DNA of 64,000 nucleotides. It comes from Leptodontidium sp. MPI-SDFR-AT-0119. Its lineage: Eukaryota; Ascomycota; Leotiomycetes; Helotiales; Leptodontidiaceae. Positions 22,408 through 33,484 of this stretch are shown here, one piece after another (within the stretch, counting starts at the first letter, position 1; every line of letters starts with the position of its first letter). Below the pieces are notes generated by a model. That model did not search any database. It was not told where the DNA came from and was given only the letters and a program-made list of their open reading frames with translations. A program made the translations under genes and the position numbers. Location of the stretch: NCBI GenBank assembly GCA_020726505.1, contig JAHLEZ010000052.1:1-64000 (forward strand), given 5' to 3'.

Positions 22408-23453
22408 ATGGGAGACATTCGCGAGACCGAAAATGGGAATCTATACCTTGCTAAACCCTCTGGCGCATGCTGTCTGAAAGGCTCTCTTCACAAAGGAACC
22501 CCTCGCGGACAGGTGGTCACCATTGCAGGCGTCGAAACATACACTGTAGCCCCATCAACAGACAAGGCAAATGGCCACATTTTATTGTACTTCCCCGATG
22601 TTTGGGGATTATTCAATAATGGGCTCTTGATAATGGACGGCTTTGCAAACGCCGGGTTTTTGGTACTGGGTTTGGATTACTTCCGTGGGGTAAGTTAAGA
22701 GCGTGCGTAATCTAACTGTACCTCGGTGATTGGGGCTGGTGAGAACAGGCACTAAGCTTCGTCTTAGGATCCAGTATGGAAGCATAGAAAAGACCGAAAC
22801 GATCGCTCAAATCCGGACTTTGACTATGAAGGGTGGAAGAAAAAGCATACTGCATTCGCCGATGTAGCTGTGCAGAAATGGGTGAAGGAAGCCAAAGAGG
22901 CGTATGGTCAGCCAAATACGAACTACGTTTGTGTTGGGTGAGTGCCTCTATAGGAGCGTAATCACAGGAATACCACAGCTGACCAATCTTCAGGTACTGC
23001 TTCGGAGCTCCATATGTCTGCGATCAGCTTGCTGGAGATGGCGTTGTTGCAGGTGCCTTCGCGCATCCGGCATTTTTGAAGGAACATCACTTCTTGAACC
23101 TGAAAAGTGCGTCAAGCTCAATTCTTTCAACCACCATAGAACTGATACAAGCTTTCAAATAGAGCCATTGTTTTTGTCTTGTGCAGAAACCGACCATACG
23201 TTCAATGTGGACTCTCGACGGAGGGCTGTTGACATCCTCATCGAAGGCAATAAGTCGTACCAGCTACAGGTGTTCTCAAGAGTTGAGCATGGCTTTGCGT
23301 TGCGTGGTGATATGAACAACCCTTACGAGCGTCAGTTAAACCTCTTTTTAAACATTACTTAGGATGCCGAGTACTGAAACTTTTGCAGGTTATGTCAAGG
23401 AACGAAGTTTGGATGGCATTGTCAAGTGGTTCGAATTTTGGTTGTCACAGTAG
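22408..23453 (+). CDS. Dienelactone hydrolase family protein
   Basis: An alpha/beta hydrolase of the dienelactone hydrolase family, cytosolic by lack of a signal. Family members open lactone rings in aromatic-compound breakdown, but many fungal ones have unknown substrates. Five exons: 22408-22689, 22768-22937, 22994-23106, 23163-23330 and 23389-23453, with GT-AG introns of 50-78 bp and consistent phases, 265 aa. The catalytic triad is readable: nucleophile Cys153 in GYCFGAPY, Asp199 in CAETDHTF and His231 in VEHGFALRG. Early motifs ILLYFPDVWGLFNN and GLDYFRG are typical. ATG 22408 opens the conserved N-terminus (MGDIRETENGN). Intact, close to the usual family length, and divergent from the MFS gene. 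Confidence 0.93.
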
Positions 23454-24039
23454 CGCATGGATGAGCTTAGGAGGACTCTTCAGACTTTTGATGAATTGAA
23501 CGAGTTATCAACTGAGTGCCTTGAGACCTTTGTAAAGTCAGAGATCTGAGCCCGCTGGTACGTTTCGTGATCTCCGAACGAGAAATTCGATTTGCCTCCA
23601 GCGCTAGCACAGGCTTTACCCAGGGACTTACTGCCTGTAATTTTAGTAGTCGTAAGCCTGGACCAGAAGCGAGATTGCCATCTACCCGCAACCATCAGCG
23701 CCATGGCATTGTGCGGCACCGTGCACACACCCGCCTTTATTACACAGATAACCTACTACCAAGCGAAGAAGAAGGCTCAGTCCACCACCATCATCGGTGG
23801 CTGGCCGAACTTGCCAAAGGCCGGTGGCGGCCATTCGCCGTGTATTGAGCCAAGACTGCAGAATTGCCTACTCCCACCCGTGTTCGTTCGGGAGCGGCAA
23901 GGACAGAATGTTGATATATTGGTGAAACCAAGCAGCCCTCAAGCCACCGAGAACTGTAACACTCCACTGGCACCAAATAGTTCGTCAAATCTTCCAAAGA
24001 TAAACATCAACTCCATCGAGAAGCAACCCTCAACTCAAA
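23454..24039. other. Intergenic region between hydrolase and SDR genes
   Basis: 586 bp. Open frames on both strands exist but show no domain, and none looks like an exon of the flanking genes. It probably holds the hydrolase terminator and SDR promoter. Confidence 0.55.
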
Positions 24040-25193
24040 ATGGCATTCTCATTGACAGGCGAGGTGGCTATTGTTACTGGCGCTGGATCACGCATGAAAG
24101 GTAAGCAAATTCTCATCCCTTTTCGAGAGGATTTGTCAAGATTCCGTTAAAAACATATGTCTTCAGGTGAGATTGGCAATGGACGAGCAACAGCCATCCT
24201 CCTCGCACGACAGGGCGCCAAGGTTGCTCTGCTGGATTTCAACGTTGAGTGGGCAGCTGAGACGAAGCGAATGATTGACGAGGAAGGCGGTATATCTGAA
24301 GTTGTTCAGACGGATGTCACCGATGAGGAATCATGTAAGAATGCAGTAGCAAAGACAGTAGAGCTCTTTGGCACAGTGCACATTCTCGTAAACATTGGTA
24401 AGTCAGCCCGAACCCGACATGTGTGTTGATTGATCACCAAGACATTCTTGCTGATGCTGCGTATGTATCTAGTTGGCGTCGGAGGGGCCATGGGAGATGC
24501 TACCAAGATTGATATGGATGCTTGGGACCGTGATTTCAGGATCAATGTCACAAGTATGGTCCTCATGTGTCGGCACGTTATTCTAGAGTTCCGGAAAAAC
24601 GGCCGGGGAGCAATCGTGAACATGTCTTCCGTCAGCGGTCGTAAGTGTCGCTTCTCGCTGCTGTGCTCGCTAATGTAATTTCAGTACTTGGTGGAAACCC
24701 AAGTCTGCTCTACCCTACTTCGAAGGGAGCCATTATTCAAATGACCCGAGCGATGGCAGCTCAACATGGGCCCGAGAACATCAGAGTCAACTGTGTGTGC
24801 CCTGGAATGGTCTTCACCCCTATGGTAAGAGGCCGTGGAATGACGGATGAGATAAGACAAGCTCGTGTGAATCAGAATCTCTTGAAGATTGAAGGAACTG
24901 GATGGGATGTTGCTTATGGTAAGCTTTGACTAGGACTCGTCACTTAAAGGTAAAGATAGCTATAGCTAATACCGCGGCATAGCAATCTTATTTCTGTGCA
25001 GCAAAGAAGCTCGGTGGATCACAGGGCTCATCATGCCTGTTGACGGCGGTGTAAGTTCAAATCTCGCCCCGAAGCGAGATCAGATTAATGACAGAGCGGT
25101 GTGTAGACAACGGCAGGAAAGGTAGACAGACCTGCACTGAAAGCGGATTCTTTGGCTGAGAAGAATACAAAGACGGTAAATGGTGCTCAGTAA
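24040..25193 (+). CDS. Short-chain dehydrogenase/reductase
   Basis: A classical NAD(P)-dependent oxidoreductase, acting on an alcohol or ketone of unknown identity. Six exons: 24040-24100, 24167-24397, 24473-24640, 24685-24918, 24983-25050 and 25107-25193, phases consistent, 282 aa. The cofactor motif is an extended TGAGSRMKGEIGNG split by intron 1. LVNIVGVGG replaces the usual NNAG. Catalytic Ser150 lies in NMSSVSG, with Tyr163 and Lys167 in LYPTSKGA. IRVNCVCPG and ITGLIMPVDGG complete the fold. The extended glycine loop is shared by a fungal SDR subgroup (from memory). Intact, on the same strand as the hydrolase, and likely in the same pathway. The catalytic Asn of classical SDRs probably lies in FRINVTS. 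Confidence 0.92.
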
Positions 25194-26304
25194 AAGTTCC
25201 ACAGCTTGAGATTGTTGTATGTATATGTTCCGAATCATCAGCCAACATGTTACATTGGGGCAATTGTTAGGGCTAGCGAGGAAGGAAGGACGGATTTGCG
25301 TTGAACTTTAATTGGACACTGTATCCCTGCTTTATGAGACGCAGAGATTAACTTTGAACAGTTTGCTTTGAAAGTCATCATTTTTCAATCCCATCCTCGT
25401 ACAGAATAGAACCATCCACCCACACTTTTACATGGATGGCAAGATCTCGTGCTCAATCTTTGACAAATCTGAGATGGAGATACATGGTTATGGAACTTAT
25501 GTAGGTTTATTATAGACCTGCAGACATCGAGAATCTGTTTACAAGACTAAGTCTGAAATATGCGGCGGCCCAGTACTCAGAGTACGCCCAAGGAATCTCT
25601 CATCTTAAGGAATAGAGTGTCCCGTGCCCGTACTATACTGTAGAAAATACAGTAAAATGAAAGAAAATAAGAACGAGTACATTAATCATACCCGGGTGAG
25701 TGAGGGATATCCGTGTGTATGGTTTGTTGACTTGACTGGCTGACTGACTGACTGACTAGGCTTTGCTTTAGTTTAGATTAGGTGGATAGGAAGAAGGGTG
25801 AGAAGGAATTCAGTGATAGGTTGTGCGGTTACACTGATTGAATTTGTATACAATATATTTTCCTCTTCTTAATTTCGTTTACTATAACTTATCTTCGCTA
25901 CGCTTAACCTTTAAACGAGATCATTGGTTAAAGCCGCGAGAGACTAGCGAGGGATCTTAAGTAAGGAAGCAAGGACGGGATTTAGAGATACAAGAGCGGA
26001 GCTAGATACGCAGAGTAGGCCAAAGGTAAAACTAGGAAGGGTAGAGTTAGGAAGTTGACAAGGACAGGACCTCGAGATATTAACGGCAGAACTGCGATGG
26101 GGGAAGCTAGTAAAATATAGGACTCGGAGCTACGAGAGCGAAGTTGGGGAAAACAGACTTTAGGAACTCTAAGAAAGTAGCATTTGCTAGTAGACGAGCG
26201 AATTGGCCGATACGGGAGAGAATCATAAAACATAGTATATATACGAGGACGAAGTAGTGAGGATCAGGATTAAGAATTAGTATTGGGCACAACATTGTAT
26301 CCCC
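25194..26304. other. Boundary between gene island and RIPped block
   Basis: No gene recognised. A short tandem TGAC run lies at about 25738-25757. From about 25850 the sequence becomes transposon-like without a recognisable protein. Confidence 0.55.
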
Positions 26305-28350
26305 TTAAGTGCGACAAGCGCACCCACTTAGGCTGTGCCGCCTGAAGGGTACGCTAAGTTGCCCCGTATTATAAGGCCAACTGGCGCTAGTGCCGGTATT
26401 AACAAAGGAGTAAACAAAGCCTTGTTTACTATCAAAATACTTACATTTCACGACGATTGCAATGCCACCTAAGGTAGTTTACGATCCTACCGATGCTAGA
26501 ACTCTAAGGCCAAATGAATAACTATTAGAGAGCAAAGGGACGCATTTTAAGCCGATGAATTGCCCTGATTTTAATATAAAGCTGCACTTACTTAAAGATA
26601 TTTCCCCCGATAATCTAATTACTCTTTTTACACTGTATTATAAGCTAGAAATCGTTGATCGGATAGTTGAAGCTACAAATGCATATCAAAAAGCAATTCT
26701 GGAGAATATAACTAAAAGTCGAGCCTCAAAGTAATACCTGACTACTCGCAAAGAGATCTATTTATTCTTAGCTTTTTATATTTACATAACTATTATACCC
26801 CTCAACAAGACATCGGACTATTAGAGCACCCATCTAATTACTTTTTTCCACGCTATTATAAAGTGTTTTGCTAAGGATAGGTTTTAAGAGCTTCGTTTAA
26901 GGTTTAAAATACATATGCCATATATTAAAGATATATATGAAAAGGTATAATAACTCCGCGAAACCTTAATGAAATTCGCTAATTCTTAGATTAAACAAAA
27001 CTACTAAATATGCATATTCAAGATACTAATACCCGGCTCTAGATCCCTGGTAAAGATTTAGCTGTAGATAAGGCAATTTAATAATATTAAGGGAGGTTTA
27101 AAGAGAAAACAACGTTTCCAAATAAACCTACTCCGATTAGCCTAAAGATTTAAGTAGTTGCATAACGTGGATTCTTCCTTCGATAGGTTTTTTATAAGCT
27201 AGGCAAAGGGAATGGACTAATTAGTGTTTATAAGCCGGAGGAATTGAATAAGACTTAATTTGTGGCATCACATTTATTAAACCTACTTCTTAAAAGAAGG
27301 TATTATATGTACTTTAATAACTTATTTACAAATATCAAGCTTTTTAAGCACTTACGGAAGCTTAGTTTTAGAGCAACTAATACAGTAAGAGTTTCTTCCG
27401 AAATCTTTCAAGATCTTATTAATTTAAAAGAGATCACGGGGAAAGTACTATGCCTTAGGGGACCGTACACGCTTTCCCTACGGAGTCGAATATAATTAAT
27501 CAAACCGGCTTCAAAGATAGCGCCTTTGCTTTAGCTATATCAACAGTTTGATATAAAATTAAAAAGGTATTAAAGCTACGCAAACAGCCTAAAGAAATAG
27601 CTTCAAATGCTCGTACTTCACGAGTTCCCTTGGGAAATCAAGCTACCAAATACCTTTAGATCCCTTAATTATACGACCCTTATAATCATAATATAAGAGC
27701 AATTAATCTTAAAGATTAATTATATGCTTATAATAAAAGAAAGCAATACCTATGTCGTGGACCTAGTTAAGGCCTTCTTTAATTTATACTTTTAATCGTA
27801 ATTTCCAATTATTACTTGATTTATTAGTATTAGAACTACGAGAAAGAGAGATTAGTTAATCTCTTAAGTTAAGACGATTTCAGAATTTAGCTTATCGAAT
27901 CATTAATAGTTATAAGAAAAGATACTCTTAGGACTCGTAAAAAGAGTAATTCACGTATATCTAAAGATCAAATTGAGGTCCCGGCACATCGACATGAGCT
28001 TATTAAAATATCTACTAGAGCTAATTATGCAAGTTGTAAAAGAAGAAGAATTTAGGACCGCCTCAGAAAGCGTGTTACTTTCAAAGAAATCGTACTTAAC
28101 TTAGGTCGTATAAGTCGCTAAAGTTGTACTTTATACGGCTGTAATAATACCTTTTATACTTTTATAATAATAAAAAGTATTTTAATATATATTATAAGCG
28201 ATAAATTAATTAATTACTACGAAAGAAGCTGATTTTATATAATATGTAAGAGGGGTTCAGCAGCCTAAGTTTAGTGAGGCTCGCTTAATTAGTTACTCGC
28301 TACGGGCTGTGTCACAGGGTCTTACAGGCTGCGCGACGAATCACACTTAA
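26305..28350 (+). mobile_element. piggyBac-like transposon copy 1, RIPped
   Basis: A 2038-bp unit (26309-28346) flanked by TTAA at 26305-26308 and 28347-28350, the piggyBac target. The ends share a short GTGYGAY start and a CTTAGGCTG-like subterminal stretch. Conceptual translation from ATG 26462 reads through many stops. It gives ISPDNLITLFTLYYKLEIV, SKWYLTTRKEIYLFLAF (with stop at W), FISRRN-like and LFTNIKLFKHLRKL segments, GKYYALG-like decay, and a Cys-rich end (NYASCKRRR). This is the DDE_Tnp_1_7 order. Dead. Confidence 0.85.
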
Positions 28351-29440
28351 TAGGATACTAGCAAAGCATGTATTCCTTTCATTCCTTTATTCAATACCCT
28401 CACTCAAGCCAAGCAAAAGGCTATTTATCCATTCTATTTTATGCCCATGCCCGTGCCCGTGCCCGTGCCCTTGTCGAGACCGAGACCGAGACTATCACAC
28501 CACATCACATCACATCATCTTACATTAGGTATCATATATTACAATTCCATCTCGAAAGCTAAATCCCTAGAAAGAGCTATTCCTTAAGGTCTCGTTCGTC
28601 GAGCTGTGGAATAATTAGGAAAGGCCGCCCGCAAAAGCATAGATAGGTGGCGTACTAAAGGGTCATTAACCAAATTATAAAATTGTTTAACTTAATGTCA
28701 TCTTCTTTAATAGCTTATGGTACAATATCACCAAGTTTGTTCACTTTTATAAAGGTGAACTAGTATAAAGAAGTGTCAGAGGGGTTCAAGGCTTCGCGTA
28801 TGCTCCTCCCAAGCATGGATGTTAATGAAAGTTATAGTAGCGTATAAGGAAATATATAAGAAAAGCTATACGCATTATATTGATTAATATTAACAAACTC
28901 CAGCGCCTCTAGGGTTGGTATACCGTTTCATATAGTCATAACAACAACGGCTAACAAAAGAAAGCAAATTATAAATCCTTATTATAATAATGTATAAATA
29001 AGCAATTGTTTAATTTGAAGATATTAATAGAGAATTAATCGAGGGTCTTTTGGGCTAAATAAGCTTGCAAACCTTTAGTAAAAGTGGTGCTATTGCGTAG
29101 AAGTTAGTTAGGGGTTATAAATTAAAAGTAAAGCGAGAAGGGATAATAAAGACATACTAAACAATCTCCTTTAGCTCCCAGGTTAAGTCCTTTACAAATG
29201 AATATTTATTCCACTCTACTAAACACTCTTTGCCTTTTGAGGCCTACAAGCTATTAATACTATTATAATCCTATAAAATAAACAACACAAACCTTTCTCG
29301 AAACCTATACTCTCGTTATAACATACTCCTTATTAACCTAAACGCGTTTATAATAAGGCTTCTAATTAATAATAGCATTTAGTATAACCTCCTAAGTCAT
29401 ATCGCTAATATTAGGGTATCCTTCTCATTAAATTAATATA
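28351..29440. other. RIPped AT-rich stretch with short satellites
   Basis: No gene recognised. It holds CCCGTG repeats at about 28445-28472 followed by GAGACC repeats, and ATCAC repeats at 28496-28516. The 28368-28562 open frame merely runs through these. Confidence 0.55.
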
Positions 29441-29449
29441 TACAAAATG

Positions 29450-30140
29450 GCCTTAGGGTAGGACCTTTTGGTCTACGCAAGGTGTTAGTGTAGTTCCACG
29501 TAGTATGTCGGGGCGAGAAACTAAAGGGAGATTCCGTACCATACGCATCTCCATCGCAACGATGTGCTTAATAATTAATAGCTCGACCTCCTCTTCTTTA
29601 GAAGTATCTTAACCTGCACTAGTATCGGTTACTTCTATATCTTTATAAACCGCTTTATCTTTCGAATGCCTGGTGACATCCACGAGTTGTTTACAACTAG
29701 CGTTGCCAAAAAGATACGCAAATAGCTCAACACTTTCTCCGTCTTCGGTAGCTTTGCAGACTTTGTTAAGGGCATAATTATATGCGCATTAAGGCGGCTC
29801 GTTTTCGAAAAGGCCAGGTACGATCCGGATATGCAATTCTAGCACGAGAGCGCCGGCTTCCCGGGTGTAGTAATTAAGGTATTGCATTCGTAGAAGAAGA
29901 GGGATTTGCCGCATCTAGCGAATACTTATATCCTTAGCTCCGAGATAAATATCCAAGTTATTATAGGCTTAGATATTGAGTATACCGGGGGTGGGAGAAA
30001 AAAGGGGGAAACAATAGGGAAGGAAAGAGAAAAGTAATTAAGAAGGGGAAACTAGCGACAATTTTAATCTAGGTCCCGAAGACAAATAAGGAGGAGGATA
30101 AGTAGATTATGCAATTTGCGGAGCAGATTATAAAAAGCCA
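29450..30140 (+). pseudogene. Relic of an uncharacterised fungal protein, possibly nuclease-like
   Basis: Reading through stops, about 29660-30000 gives PGDIHELFTTSVAKKI, then ALRRLVFEKARYDPD, GFPGVVIKVLHS, KKRDLPHLANTYILSS and EINIQVIIGLDIEY. The pattern of a hydrophobic strand with E/K followed by a Q/K-rich helix resembles PD-(D/E)XK-type domains common in fungal accessory genes, but I do not recognise the family for certain. It is followed by a Lys/Gly-rich tract. Broken by stops. Confidence 0.4.
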
Positions 30141-30984
30141 AGTATATACTTCTCTTATTTACATTTAATTAATCACCTAGTTAATTGTCCTTTAGTCGTT
30201 TCGCGACCACAACGGTAATACGGTCTTCTCTCTTACTAGCGACCTTCGAATCCCCCTCCGAGACTTCGCACCCCCGTTCCTCTTTACTACACTCAATATA
30301 CTAATATTATAAAAGGAAATTCTTATACCCGCTTAAATATTATACGATTTCCTCTACAAAACAAAACGCATACACTTAATAATAAAAAACAGGACCAACA
30401 TCGTTAACCCGCCTCTTGCGAACCCCTCGAGGAAACGCTACTAACGTATTACGTTAAATAAAGAACTCGAGGAGAGGAAAGAAGAGGTTTCGGGAGGAGG
30501 AGAACGAAGCTACGATAATATATTCGCAAGAGGATCCGAAGTTCATAACTCCGTTAATTAAGGAGGATAGCGGGTAAATGGAGAAGTGAGATAATAAGGG
30601 CGATGTTCTTAATCAACGCCTAGCCTCCTACTACAATAAAGGAATGCCTAAACTCTAGAAACCTAATCCTTGACCAAAATCTACTTTTATTAATACACCG
30701 ATTAATAGCGCGCCCCCTTTAAGACTCGTCCCGTAGTATCACGATAGCATTGCTCCTCCCTATATACTTACCCGTCCCCGCCCTTTCGCACACTTGCTAC
30801 CCTATACTTATAAGTCGATAGAAGAGGATCTTTACACGAGATGAGCTGCTTTAGAGGCCACAATTGTGCTCATGTTGAGGAAGCCGATCTACTAATACCG
30901 TTCAATAAGCAATTCTAACAAGGCCAACTTTCCGAGTCATGATGTGAGATGTATTGGCCGAAAGGGCTCTTGACTGAGATGAGT

Positions 30985-31115
30985 GCAGCGTGACCAATGA
31001 TTTGATTTGATTTGATTTCAGGCTATTAATCAAATCAAATCATCAAATTTTAATTATTAATCAAATCAAATCAAATCAAATCATGATTAATTGATTATTA
31101 ATTGATTAATATGAT
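30985..31115. repeat. TTGAT/ATCAA pentamer inverted repeat
   Basis: Four to five TGATT units at 30998-31020 face two blocks of AATCA units at 31027-31084. These are followed by GATTAATTGATTATTAATTGATTAAT. The arms can fold into a long AT hairpin. Flanked by non-repetitive sequence. Confidence 0.8.
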
Positions 31116-31375
31116 TTTTTTTGGTTACGCTGGATGAGTGTGTTTGAGCTGATGGAGAGAGAGGTGTAGGCGCTTTTAGGCATGCATCACTTACTGCTGG
31201 ATATGTTAGTATATTAGAGGGGCTGTACTAGATACCGAAGCAGTGCAAGGAAGTTAGTTTTAGATGATTTGTAGATTACTCTAGAGTTTAAAAGTAAGGG
31301 AGAAGTATAAGAGGTTTGTAGATTACCTAGGTACTTAAGAGTTTAGAAGAGGGCAGGATTAGTTATTAGGGCTTG

Positions 31376-32888
31376 TTTTTTGTGACGATTGTACTCTGGA
31401 CGGGTAATATCAAGACAGTACTCTCATTCTTAGGACAATAGATACAGAAGAAAGACAGCTGTAGCTGACCCCTATATCCTCAAAGCTGAAACACTAGCCC
31501 TTAAACACGTGACGTTAGCACTAAGACCGTCACATCACCCCTCCCTCCTAAAAAGCTCGTCCCGAGCGCTCAAGTATGAAAAATGTTCCTTTGCCAAGCG
31601 TCTAGATAGTCTGGATCGTCCGAGTCTAGGTCGTTGTCGTAGGCGCTGTCGTCTAGAGTAGCAATAGTAACCTTGCCGATACTATTAATATATAGTCTCA
31701 ACTTGTAGTCTTTGACCTAATGGCCTGGAAGTCCGCATTGTACACACAAACTATTAGCCCTAAATTGTTACTTAAGCTCTAAGGAGACTGAGTGAGCGCG
31801 TAGGGCGGCGGTAGTATTAATTGCTCTAATAGTTATAGCGTTGACGTCTATTGGCTCGCCGTGTTAATAGTTATTAGCGTTGTAGTGTAAAGAGGAAGAA
31901 GGGTTATAGAGAATAGACGGGGTAGAGTTAAAAGAACGGCCGGCTAGTTACTGTATAATTCGTACAAAATTAAAGTACTTGCGAGGAAGGTTTAGTTGCT
32001 AAGTAAGCCGATTGCGTAATATAGAATTCAAGCCGTTCCGGAACGCGGAGATCTTATTAACGTCTGGCCAGTCTTGACCTCGAGCCTCGTATAGGACTTG
32101 TTTAAACTTAGCCACATAGGCATAAAGAGAGTCGGTGCCTTGTTTAAGGGTATATAACTTGTCCTCCGCTTCTTACACCTTATTCGGGTTATTATAGACA
32201 CGCGTAAGCTAGTCGAGTATTGTATTGTAGTTATGAGACGACTCGTCGGCTTAAGAGAGTTAAGGTAGGACTATTACTTGAACGTGGCTCTCGAGGTTAA
32301 GGTACACGTAATAGAATTGCGCTATAGAGTCCCTAATAGCTTCGCTGTCTACTTGTAGCTTTGCCTTGATCGAGGGGAGCCACGTATCGTACTTGTGGGC
32401 TTGTTTGTTGAATTTTTCGGGGTCGGGTAGAGAGGGTTTTAGTTTTAAAGGGGTGCGAGTCGTAATAACTGTTCAGAGGAAGGTAATCTCGTCGCGCTGG
32501 CGCTATAGCTCTACTTATAAGTCTACAAGAGTAGCCTGAATTTAGAGTTAATCTATTAGTTAAGAGTAAAAAGAGAGATAAAAAAACGTGTGCGTATAGT
32601 TTTAAATGAGCCTAATAAGCTCAATCGTAGTAATCGTGAAAGCGTGAGACGTAAGACGTAGCCTAGAGTAGAACATAAGTATAAACCTAGGACCTGGGGT
32701 ACTCAGTCTCAACTAAGGATCTATTATAATGTGACGATTATACTCTGGACGGGTAATATTAAGACAGTACTCTTATTCTTAGGACAATAGATACAGAAGA
32801 AAGACAGCTGTAGCTGACCCCTATATCCTCAAAGCTGAAACACTAGCCCCTAAACACGTGACGTCAGCACCAAGACCGTCACATTTTT
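31376..32888 (-). mobile_element. Gag-only LTR retrotransposon (TR-GAG type)
   Basis: Two 154-bp LTRs at 31381-31534 and 32730-32883 start TGTGACGATT and end ACCGTCACA, flanked by TTTTT on both sides. They differ by six transitions, five of them in a CpA/TpG context. The 1195-bp interior, read on the minus strand, encodes only a gag: YDTWLPSIKAKL, LYTLKQGTDSLYAYVAKFKQVLYEARGQDW, KISAFRNGLNSILRNRL, and at about 31748-31703 a zinc knuckle CVQCGLPGH with W and the last C mutated. No protease, RT, RNase H or integrase. A nonautonomous element that would need a gypsy partner. Confidence 0.85.
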
Positions 32889-33377
32889 CTCCGAGTCGTT
32901 CTTAATACTACTAAGTTAATATATAATAAAAGAAGATATGAGCTAGTAAAATTAACGTTAATAAATAGTATAAGTACTTAGTTTATTATATTATTAGATA
33001 TATTCTAGCTCAGCCTAACTTACCTCCCCGACTACCTAGTAAACTAACGCTCACAGCCAAGGTATTATACAATATATCTTTATGTTACTTATTTATTTAT
33101 TTATCTTATCTTATCCTAGTCGAGTAGTTAATTCATTTATTTAAATAATAAATTAGCTTTTTATTTAGCCAAAGTATATTTATCCCTAGATCTTATAGCT
33201 ATTTATTTATCTATTTATTTAGCCTGCCTAACGGGTTTTAGGTTCGATTCGGGCGAATTAAATTAACAAATGCAAAGTTAGTTCACTTATACTAAAGTAT
33301 ATCTTTTTATTATTCTCTTATATATTATATACTAATGTCTAGGCAAAGGATTATATTATATTACCTACTACATAAGG

Positions 33378-33457
33378 TGTCACGCCAAAAAGCAGGTTCC
33401 CGCTTCCTGACTCCACGTATTTAGTTATATAACCACTACCCTATTTTCACTGTCACA
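33378..33457. repeat. 80-bp solo LTR-like element
   Basis: TGTCACGCC... ACTGTCACA, an 80-bp unit with TG/CA ends and flanking direct 5-bp repeats TAAGG at 33373-33377 and 33458-33462. A TATATAA-like stretch lies inside. The structure fits an extremely short solo LTR; a chance match is possible. Confidence 0.6.
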
Positions 33458-33484
33458 TAAGGAGAGCGACGAATACCCTGGGGT

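Noticed and set aside
23592..24104. 170-aa plus-strand open frame before the SDR gene
   Set aside because: No recognisable domain; it overlaps the SDR start codon in another frame and has opposing open frames of similar length.
28368..28562. 64-aa open frame with Ala/Arg repeats
   Set aside because: Produced by CCCGTG and GAGACC satellite repeats; no other support.
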